From positions 25,307,356 through 25,371,355 of the forward strand of contig NC_064760.1 of NCBI RefSeq assembly GCF_011397635.1: a stretch of DNA of 64,000 nt, given 5' to 3'. Below, in pieces: positions 10,289 to 18,869 of the stretch. Origin of the DNA: Epinephelus fuscoguttatus. Its lineage: Eukaryota; Chordata; Actinopteri; Perciformes; Serranidae. Position numbers and translations under genes: made by a program. The notes under the pieces were generated by a model. That model was given only the letters and a program-made list of their open reading frames with translations. It searched no databases and was not told where the DNA came from. Positions within the stretch are counted from its first letter, which is position 1, and each line of letters begins with the position of its first letter.

Positions 10289-11098
10289 GTAAGTAGGACT
10301 TAAAACTTCACAGTACTCATTTTATTTTGTGTCAGCTAAACAGACACAGTAAGATTCAGTTTTTCATTACATAAATCAGTTCCTTTGGGCTTTGTTCCCT
10401 GAGTCTAAGAGTAGTCCCTGACAATTCAGAGCATCATCCTGGCATGTTGGATGTTGTCCCTTCTAAGATTGTTACTGGTCCGTTTCCTGTCGCAAATCCC
10501 ATCTTCAGGATTGGGATTCTCACCTGTTGTCACTCAGCCCTTGTTGTCATCATTGCGAGTACTCTGGGATGGTAATGGCGGTGATGAGATGAGATGAGAT
10601 GAGATGAAGAGGGAGCTGAGGATCTGGATGTGAAGAGGAATGGGCTTTTGATAAGCTTGTCCTGGGCTCTGGATGAGGTGACTGGAGGTGAATAGGGTGG
10701 AGGAGTGACAGCCGACAGGAGCAGAGAGGAGAACAGATTTAAAGTTTGGCAGCAGCAACATGAATGGCTGAAGGAGATCGTGACAAAGTTTGATCAGCTC
10801 ACCGAGAAAGGGAACACCCATAGTCAGCTGATTTGTGGAAGTGGTGGGAGTGGGATAGAGAGAGAATTGTGAATGGATATAGCATAATACCAGAATAATA
10901 GCATGTTACAGTCACTGTTTATGAGTCAGGGGTTCACCTCTCCTCTAGACTGAGACTGAAGATGTTTTCATTTACCTTTTAAAGGGTGGTTTTTTGAGAT
11001 GAATTTGACACGTGATTTCTGTTAAGTAGGTGAAAACTAACTCTCCTATCACAGCACTAACTTGACCTGTGTTGTTTTGTGTCTCTTTATCCAAACAG

Positions 11099-11301
11099 AT
11101 CACTCCCTGCTCATATGTGGTGTGAGAGCAGCTGTAGTGATTCTTGCATTAATTGGGATCTCCGTCTTTTTTGCTTGGAAGAAAAAGAAATACAAGATGG
11201 CTGCAGGCTCTGGCGTCCGCTATGAGAGGGGACATGACAAGAACTCAGTAATGATGGTTGAAGTGAGAAGTTCTGCATCTGAACTTTACAGTAATGTGTG
11301 A
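11099..11301 (+). CDS. copy C membrane and short-tail exon
   Basis: DHSLLICGVRAA, membrane span, KKKKYK, tail with RGHDKNSVMMVEV and C-terminal ELYSNV; TGA at 11,299-11,301. Confidence 0.75.
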
Positions 11302-11741
11302 AACCAACGCCTTAGTGTTGTTTCATATCTGCTGTGATCAGCCATGTGTCTTTATGGGTGTGAAGATCAAGTTTTGAGTGAAAGTTCTCTTCTCTCTTAT
11401 TCCTCTCTACTTTACTTTTGCCCTCTGCTCAGCAGCTCACTATGAAAACCTTCTTACAAAAAGCACTGTGAGTGTTTTCTACATTTGAATCACTGTGGAC
11501 GCTGTGACAGAACAAAGGTTGTGACTCTAGTTCTATGATCCTGAGTCAGACTGTTTTCACTCAGTCACTTCACTAGTTGTTGATTTGGTGAAAAGACTGT
11601 CTTGTTGTGACATTCAGTGCACCACTGCCTCTGGAGAGTAAACAAGAATCTAGACGCCCACAGCTCCACACACACAGTTTATCCTTAAACAGCATGTGAG
11701 ATTGTGAATTAAGCAAATACTGTCATTTAAGTGGTGCAACT

Positions 11742-11931
11742 CAGTGGTATGGTGGTAGCTGATGAGGTGGGTGTACTACTAAGTAGATGGGCAGGTTACT
11801 GAGGAGGAAGTGGGGATACTCTCTTATATATTTCAATGGCTTTTTGGCTGATAGGTGGATAAACTGTAAACAGCCAGAGAAAGAGGTGGGTACACTCTGT
11901 ATACCTGAGCATACCCTCCACTACACCACTG
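11742..11931. mobile_element. hAT-type MITE (190 bp) in copy C 3' flank
   Basis: Same element and site as 1,695-1,884. Flanked by a perfect 8-bp duplication GTGCAACT (11,734-11,741 and 11,932-11,939). Confidence 0.85.
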
Positions 11932-12662
11932 GTGCAACTAATCTTGATGCCATTTGGAAGTTATTTTGCTGTAGATTTCCACATTCTCATTGCACTATTA
12001 CTTTTGTATATAGGTACTTGATGTAGTGACTGTATATATTTAATGTGTGTTTAATGTTTATTGAAGCCCAAACTGTAATTGTACAGCATATAAATTAGAT
12101 GAATAATCCCATATATGATTAAAGGGTTTAACTCTTAAAGACTGATTTATGTAAATAATAGTTTGTGTTTTTCTGATTTAATTATAATTACTAATACAGG
12201 TCTGTTTTGCTTCCATGTTTATGTAAAACCTCTCAAAGCATTTATTATTAAAGGCTTTAATTTAGTTTCTTCCTAGTGTTGTTATTCATTCAAAACCTGT
12301 CAATCACTTAGTCATGTGTCATCAGTTAATTTGTTTAAGTCCTTGTGTTGACATGTTGATCACGGACTGTACCTTTAATGACTGCAGAGAACTGAATCAA
12401 ACTTCCAGACTCATTATCAGAATTAGTGGGTGTGAGGTTTCCCTCTACTGGTTTACAGAGGCGTTACTGTTGCTAATGGATAATTCTGTATTCGTTAAAA
12501 CTCTGTGTTGACAACATGTAAACATTTCAGGAAAAACAACAATCAGTAAATAATGATCATAAATCTAACGGCCTTCAGCAGATATTAAGTGTACGATGCG
12601 ACTGTTTATTGGTGCAGGTGCAATGTCAGAAGTGTTTTCATATTTTAGGGCATTTGTCTTTA

Positions 12663-14059
12663 CAGTTTTTCTCAATCGCTTTGGTGCATTTCTCACATCA
12701 CTATTAACATTTGCACAAGAGTTGGCGCATTTCTCAAAACAATTAGTGCAAACTGCAAAACCTTGTTGATAACCTGCAAAACTGTGTCACTTGCTCAAAA
12801 TGGATAGTTCATTCCTCAAAAGCAAGTATTCATGTCAGTGAAAGTGTCAGTGTCATCAAAATGAAAAGTCCTGACACCATTGTTTATGAACAAGAGAGTC
12901 AAGAGAGGCTTTGTCATGTTTTCATTATGGCAGTTTACTCTGTAAGTGTTTTCCAATGCAAAAAAGTCAGATCTTGGTGACACTACCTGAGAATACTCAA
13001 GACAGCACTAAACACTATTTGCACAGCCATTTGAAAACTACAGCAAAGTTACACATTACTGTATTTAGTGAGGTAACAGAGTACAAGACACTGAATACGT
13101 ATGTTTCACATTTTTACTGCAATTCTAATTTGTTTACAGCATTGTGCAAAAGAAAAATACACACTTACTTGTTACTTACTTATGACACAATGACAGTAGT
13201 GCAAATTGTTTAGTACTGAATTACTGTCCAATATACACACCTGTTCTCCTGACGAAATGTTTGAATAATTGAATTATACAGTGGTTCTCCCAACATTTGG
13301 CTGCACCCTTTGACCAGCCTCAGCCATTGTGAGGCTGTGATTGACAACATGGCCCACAACTGTAGCCCTAATTTCATCAGGAATCTGCCTATATACTTGG
13401 CCTCTTCTTCCTCTTCCCCTGTTTTGTCCCCTTCCCCTTCCTCCCCGCATCCTCACCCGTCTTCCACGACGTTGACCTTCTATTTCTGTGTCACAGTATT
13501 GTAGAAATGGTACACAACTATGTCCTGCTCGGTTCATATGTGTTTGCCAAATGAAGGTTCATGGGATTCAGCTTTGAGTGACTGTGGAGAAGTGGCTTAT
13601 CATTGGTTACAACTAATGCTTCACACACTCCTCCTCATCAGTGAAAGCTGAGGTTCACCTGAGAGAAATTGTTCAGTTTAGGAGACATTTTCAGAAAAAA
13701 ATGATAAAGAAATGTATAAAATTTGCTTGACAGATTTTGACAATTAGTTCAGCATTTTTGTATGTAATGACTCAAGCAATGAAATGAGGACTATTAGTTT
13801 TATAGTGAATGACTTTTCAGCATTCATAAGTATGGTTAATTTTGACTGACATGACATAAGCAAATGATAATGTTATAAAACAGCAGAGAATTGTATGACA
13901 GCAATTGATGCATGTCCAAAAGCATTTGCAATTTGTTGGAAGGAATGAGACTGCTGCTATGATGTGCACAAATGACTAAATGTTGTGGAGGTTGAACTAA
14001 CAGTTATGAGAATTTTACTTGTGATCAGAGAAATGCACTAAAGCAACTGAGAGAAACTG
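12663..14059 (-). mobile_element. Tc1/IS630-like DNA transposon, non-autonomous, 1.4 kb
   Basis: Inverted terminal repeats of about 33 bp with few mismatches (left starts CAGTTTTTCTCAATCGCTTT; right ends AGCAACTGAGAGAAACTG). They are flanked by TA on both sides (12,661-12,662 and 14,060-14,061). The matching sites between A and B (about 3,000) and after B (about 6,597) read CTTTAATCAACAG with a single TA: an empty site. Inside on the minus strand is a transposase-like fragment (13,274-13,537). Confidence 0.85.
13274..13537 (-). pseudogene. transposase N-terminal fragment (IS630/Tc1-like)
   Basis: Open for 87 codons. An Arg/Gly-rich stretch is followed by RQIPDEIRATVVGHVVNHS and LTMAEAGQRVQPNVGR, which looks like the helix-turn-helix of fish IS630-type transposases. 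The DDE catalytic part is absent, so the element could move only with a helper transposase. Confidence 0.6.
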
Positions 14060-15028
14060 TAATCAACAGCTGCCAGTGGAGGGCGACAGAGTCTGAAGAG
14101 ACCACAGAGACAGAGAGAGTGTGACAAGGAAATGTACAGGTCAACTTTAAAGCAGGAACAGTGCAGAGGTTAGTACAGAGTAGCATGATTTTCAGACCAC
14201 TGTGGGCCAACAGCACAGTGTGAATGTCCATATTTTAGCACCTTGGGATGACATATTGTTGCTTTTTTTCCCCCCTCCATCTTTCCTTGTTGATCTATAC
14301 CTCTGACACCACTAAAATGTTTTTTACAGGAATAAAGAGTCACAAATGAAGGTGGTTTCATAGGTTTATTATTGCAAAGACTCTTGGTCTAAGGCATTAA
14401 GCGATCAATAATAAAGTCTTTAGCTATATAATGTTGTTCTGCCACATTATGTAAAAGCATAAATGCAACTGCAGTATTCAATTATACCAAATCACATGTT
14501 TGATTCAGTTTTCAAGCAATGTGTTTTCAAGTATTTAACTGTTTAACCGTCAGTGGCATTTCTTCTCATGTAACTTTAAGGTTGAACTGAACTTTATTCT
14601 CCATTATGTAAATCCAAGACACAAAATTCTACATGTCTTTAATGTATTTTTATACACATGTCTTTCCTTTGACTGTTTTGTTTTAATCCCTGAAAACTTC
14701 ACTGTCAAAAGCAGAATTTAAAATGCAGTTTGATGTGTGTAGATCATTTGTATGTGCTTAACATGGCCTGTTAATAATGCCCTGCTGGTGTGTTAAGGGC
14801 AGTTTGTGAGGGTGAGACAGCACCTCAGGCTGAGAATCTTTATTACATTTCACTCATCTTTCATTTAGAGAAAAGAAATATCTACTAATTTAGTCAGAAG
14901 TGGTGAGATGGAGAGATGTAAACTTAGAAATGTCAGCAGTCAGTCTCAAATCCTCTTTCAGTAAGAAGGAGGAATGCTTCCCTCTCTCCCACTCCTCCAT
15001 CACATACAGAGGCCATCATGTCAGAGGC

Positions 15029-15047
15029 TAAAAGGGGAAGTAAAACT
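15029..15047 (+). promoter_or_regulatory. PU.1/ETS-like site upstream of copy D
   Basis: TAAAAGGGGAAGTAAAACTG, about 225 bp before the copy D start codon. It is a purine-rich ETS motif with an adjacent GTAAAACTGA that could bind an IRF partner. Motif match only. Confidence 0.35.
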
Positions 15048-15265
15048 GATATCACTTCCTTTTTTTCTCACTGTCTATAGAAATATGAATGCAACAACGC
15101 TCAGGTTCGCTTGAAGTTTTCACACATTCTCCTCTGAGGTTGATCACTGACAGGACACATTTCAGGCTGCTCAGTGAAGGATATACATGTTTCCTGTCGG
15201 GTGAAATAGAAAAGTTTGTCTTGAAGCCGGTGACTGGATCAACAGAGGCTGAACACAGAGCAGAC

Positions 15266-15317
15266 ATGAAAGCTGTGGTTGGATTGTTGTTGTTGATGCT
15301 ACTCCGAGTCTGTCATG
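15266..15317 (+). CDS. copy D signal-peptide exon
   Basis: MKAVVGLLLLMLLRVCH, then G split at the donor CATG|GTGAGC. The ATG is preceded by GCAGAC, and the frame is open upstream without a better start. Confidence 0.85.
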
Positions 15318-18300
15318 GTGAGCTGTTCAACAACACGTTAATATTTGATTTAATATTATGTGAATACAATGTTTTGTAACTTTTTGTACAGATATTGGTT
15401 TCAAGAGTAGTAAAGCCACTTTCCTCAGTAATGAGTAATGCAGATCAAATACTACAGGCTGGAGACACCTGTTGGTTCTGAAGAAATGACAGCTTCTTTA
15501 CATATAAATATCAACTACACTGTTTGAAGCTGATCTGAGCTTTTCTAAGGTTCAGTCGCTTTAAAGAAAAAAAGACTAGTTATTTCAAAGAAAATTTACA
15601 AATCCAGAGGTCAGTTCCTCTTCATTATGTGTGTACTGTAAAAATAACACTTTTTGGATTAAAGCACGTCATCTCTGACAGTTCAGATATGTAATTAAGC
15701 CAATGAACACTGACTTTCCTGAAGTCAACTGAATGTTTAACAAAAACACTGAATGACATTGTACCCCGTCTTTGCATTTATATCATGCCTGTACTGAAAC
15801 TATGTTTTCATATCTTTATATAATCACTATACAAATGATTTAAAGTTTATTATTTTTGATATCAAGCACATCATTTTATACATTTTCCCCAAATACAGCC
15901 TGATACATGATTTGGTATCAATGGGAGAGTTGGAATCTTCGCTATGACTTAAAGTTAAGGTCTGTGTGAAAGAAAAGAAAACACAGCATGAGTTGGTGAT
16001 GACTGGATGAGATTAACTGAAATTAAAAAAATGTATTGCCGCATGAACCATCTGTTAGCAACTGTTCTGCAGTTACAGACCTGTGTAACACTCAGCTACA
16101 CAACAATAAATTACTTTTAATAACGTGGTCTGAGAGACGAAGCTGCACCAAAGCCACTATTATTATTATTATTATTACTTTTTTTCCCCTTTACAATATT
16201 TGCATATGTTTAAAATCCTGTCATGGTTATTCCTTTTGTAGATATTAAATTTTTCAAATTATTTTTTTATTTCCAGGTGTGGAAACCTCCTGTGATGGCA
16301 GACAGGATGGAGCTCAGTGTTATGGAGCTTTGGGAGGAACTGTGGTCCTCCGGCTGATGGACAGCGCCTCAGAAATATTTAGATACGGATGGTCAAACAA
16401 AACAACAGTAATACTCTCTGGGAGAAAGAATCTGATTGTGTCTAATGTGATAGAAAACAGATCATCATTTACTCCCAGTGATGGAACATTTAGGATCAAT
16501 AACCTGAGCTGGAGTGATGGTGGGGAATATAAACTTACAATGTATGATTCAAATGGAACGATATCAGAGGAGCGGGCTCTACAGTTAACCATTCAAGGTA
16601 AATATTTTTTTTTACTGGGAAATTTAGTAACACTGATAGACATTCATGTCATATTGTATTGCTAAACTATATCTCAAATTCTACATATATGTGTTTCTCT
16701 GTCTGGCCTGTTCTGTATCAGAAACTGTATAAAATGACCAAGATGTTACATGAAAAATCATCTGAGTGTGTTTCCTTCAGCTCCTGTGTCCTCTGTCCTG
16801 CTGGTCTCTGAGTGTCTGTCCCAGGGAGAGATGAGGGTGTCCTGCTCCTCTGAGGGAGGGGACAGTCCTCAGTACAGCTGGACTCTGGATGGACACACAC
16901 TGACAGACGCTGACCTCCTCTCTGGAAACACTGAGACCACCAACATCACTCTGAAACAACATGTCTCAGGACAACTGCTCTGCTCAGTCAGGAATAAAGT
17001 CAGCAGTGTCTCAAAAGAAATGAAGATGACTAACTGTGGTGAGTGAGAACATGAGTAAAAAAACAGTTTGATGATTATGACACTGATGATAAACTGTACA
17101 TCAGTCAGTGATGTGTTTCTTTCCTTCAGGCTTCATATTCATTAACTGCACCTTACCCAATGGGACGCACATATCACAGTGGGTGTTTGCAGCCAATAAC
17201 ACCCTGTGTATTGAGCCAACAACAGCTCCTACCACGACCGCAGCAACATCCACTGTGGGTAAGGAGACTGTCAGCATACTTAACCCCAGCACTAATATCA
17301 CATCCTCCAATCAAACTGTGACTCCCCCCAGCAATGATGGCCCATGGTATAGTAAGTGAAAACAAACTCTGCTGCAGTTAATAAAGTCATTTTCCCCTTT
17401 TTTCTTTGTCTGTCTCCAAAAAACCACCTGTAGTGACTGCTAACATTAAAATATCTGTGTCTCTTGTGTTTTTTTGTTATCGAAACAGACAACTTGCCGG
17501 TAATGGCCGGGGTACTCTCTGCACTGGTGCTGCTGTTACTGATCGGCGTGGCTGTCATCTGTTCTCAGAGGAAAAAGAAAAACAGCAAACCTAAAGGTTG
17601 AAAACAGAACTGGCCTTTTTTCTAAGCCATTTCTGTATTCACAGTTTCTCTATTCACAGATTCAAGAATAGTCTGACATTTTGAGCTGTGCATGTAGGCT
17701 ACTTCTTGCAGAGAGTAAGATAAGAAGCTTCAGGCCACTGTAATGTTTGTCAGTTAGCCATGAAGCTACTGTTAGCCAGTTAGCTTCAGTAGAAAGACTG
17801 GAAGCAGGGGACAGCAGCTAACTTTGCTCTGACCAACAGTAACAAAAACCACCTACCAGCAAAGTCGAAAACTCCTTAATCAATGCTTTATTTTATAAAA
17901 TAGAAAACTTTAGAGGTAGATTTTTAAAATAAATTTTGGACAGTCAGGTCGTCTGTTTTCCCCTGCTCTTCCAGTCTTTGTGCTAAAGCTAACCATCTGC
18001 TAGCATAACGGTAGCTTCTCATTCACTGACAAACTTCACAGTGATAGAAATTTTTTTTGTCTTACTGTTGTCTGGAATGTATTTCACAAAATGTAAAAAA
18101 AAAAAACCAAAAAAAACCAAAACCACTTTTTTTGTAACGATGCCTTCTACAAATACTGAATACTAGGTATTCAGATCCTTTACTTAAATAAAACTACTAA
18201 TAATAAGCTGTAAAAATAGCCTAGCCCACTACATTACAAGTAAATGTATTGCATTAAGAATATTAGTTAAAGAGAGTATAGATAAGTTTCACTCTCAGTT

Positions 18301-18869
18301 CAGTTTAAAATACTAAGGTTTTTTTTCCCACAAAATGCATGTGTTTGGAAAGTACTGAGCTTACGACATATTGCACAAGTTGTCGGAGAGTTTGTAAATG
18401 CATGCTATGAATTAGTTTTGCTGTTAAGCTTGTCCACAGTCAATTGATAGATCAGTATGTTTGCCATTTTCGGTGGAGGCATGCGAGAAAAACAAAATCT
18501 TCTTCACAAATTCAGGGTAGCATGACATGACTAATTCATGTACAAATGGTCATTTTGTGGGTGAAGTATTCCTTTAGGTAGAGTACTGAAGTAAATGTAC
18601 TCTGTTACACTCCAGCACTGCAAACACTGAGTATATTTTGTTAAATTCAATGTGCTTGTGCCACTTCTTCCTGTCATTCTGCAGAAGAAGACGACCAGGA
18701 GTTGACCTACGCTGATGTCAGGATCGTGCAGCGGCAGGGGATGCAGATGCAGCAAAGGCAGGAGACACAGGTGGAGTACGGCGAGGTCAAGTTCTCAGAA
18801 CGACCTCGGCAGCCCGTAGAGCCAGCGGGAGATGACTGTGTGTACGCCAAGGTCCGTAAAGCCAGGTGA
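15266..18869 (+). CDS. CD2/SLAM-like inhibitory Ig receptor, copy D (complete, 381 aa)
   Basis: Six exons: 15,266-15,317; 16,277-16,597; 16,781-17,038; 17,130-17,351; 17,489-17,596; 18,685-18,869. All joins are phase 1 with GT-AG sites. Layout: signal peptide 1-17; V-like domain about 18-124; C2-like domain about 125-210 ending RNKVSSVSKEMKMTNC; stalk to about 284 with several N-x-T sequons; membrane span about 288-309; basic KKKNSKPK; tail to 381. The V domain lacks the canonical disulfide and ends MYDSNG...LQLTIQ, and the C2 ending recalls CD2, so I assign the CD2/SLAM group. The tail carries LTYADV (Tyr329) and VEYGEV (Tyr352), both ITIM consensus, and VYAKV (Tyr374). Expected role: surface receptor of blood cells that recruits SH2 phosphatases. 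Ligand unknown. Orthology to a named gene cannot be set from sequence alone. Confidence 0.85.
16277..16597 (+). CDS. copy D V-like Ig exon
   Basis: 107 codons; acceptor TTTCCAG, donor CAAG|GTAAAT. Contains SCDGRQDGAQC, GGTVVLRLMDSASE, YGWSNKTT and SDGGEYKLTMYDSNG. Confidence 0.9.
16781..17038 (+). CDS. copy D C2-like Ig exon
   Basis: 86 codons. Cysteines in SECLSQGE, RVSCSS, LLCSVRN and MTNC fit the two-disulfide C2 fold of the CD2 family. Sequons N-I-T in the middle. Donor CTGTG|GTGAGT. Confidence 0.9.
17130..17351 (+). CDS. copy D stalk exon
   Basis: FIFINCTLPNGTHISQWVF, then NNTLCIEP and a Thr/Ser/Asn-rich stalk with several N-x-T sequons. Ends TATA|GTAAGT in phase 1. An internal GTGG|GTAAGG at 17,258/17,259 is also phase 1 and would delete 31 codons. 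Confidence 0.85.
17489..17596 (+). CDS. copy D transmembrane exon
   Basis: Membrane span VMAGVLSALVLLLLIGVAVI followed by CSQRKKKNSKPK. Not obviously related to the membrane exon of copies A-C, and split from its tail by an intron of 1.1 kb. Confidence 0.85.
17670..17880 (+). repeat. teleost interspersed repeat (AGTTAGCTTAG...AAAGACTGGAA family)
   Basis: Shares GCCAGTTAGCTT, AAGACTGGAAGCAGGGG and CACCTACCAGC with 63,416-63,600, and in reverse with 40,440-40,570. In the last intron of copy D. Confidence 0.55.
18165..18620. repeat. decayed hAT-like repeat with nested second repeat, copy D last intron
   Basis: The outer part resembles 8,316-9,039 (start TATTCAGATCCTTTACTTAA; end GTAAATGTACTCTGTTACAC). 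The middle (about 18,320-18,560) matches 51,200-51,450 (AAAGTACTGAGC, GAGAGTTTGTAAATG, GTGGAGGCAT). Confidence 0.5.
18685..18869 (+). CDS. copy D cytoplasmic tail exon with ITIM-type motifs
   Basis: 61 codons to TGA at 18,867-18,869. LTYADV, VEYGEV and CVYAKV are spaced 23 and 22 residues apart, the spacing usual for tandem SH2 binding. The third has Cys at -2 and is not a strict ITIM. Confidence 0.9.

Larger units (their letters stand above)
7455..11301 (+). pseudogene. CD2/SLAM-like Ig receptor copy C (frameshift in C2 exon)
   Basis: Exons: signal 7,455-7,503; V-like 9,240-9,560; C2-like 9,724-9,979; stalk 10,070-10,288; membrane/tail 11,099-11,301. The C2 exon is 256 nt against 258 in copy D. 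Two bases are missing near 9,796-9,803 (GAGGAGGGACAG against GAGGGAGGGGACAG), which shifts the frame and gives TGA at 9,852-9,854. All other exons are open. Internal exons are symmetric phase 1, so leaving out the C2 exon would restore V-stalk-membrane. The first intron is three times longer than in B, because of a 0.7-kb hAT-like element and other repeat sequence. A base-calling error in the G run is possible. The tail ends ELYSNV as in A and B. Confidence 0.65.

Noticed and set aside
15089..15265. An earlier in-frame start for copy D
   Set aside because: The frame is open upstream, but the added residues are not signal-like. The ATG at 15,266 aligns with the signal-exon starts of copies B and C.
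1..18869. NITR, DICP or CD300-like fish receptor families
   Set aside because: Those have V domains with the canonical Cys pair. Here the V domain lacks it, and the C2 domain and its ending resemble CD2/SLAM members instead.
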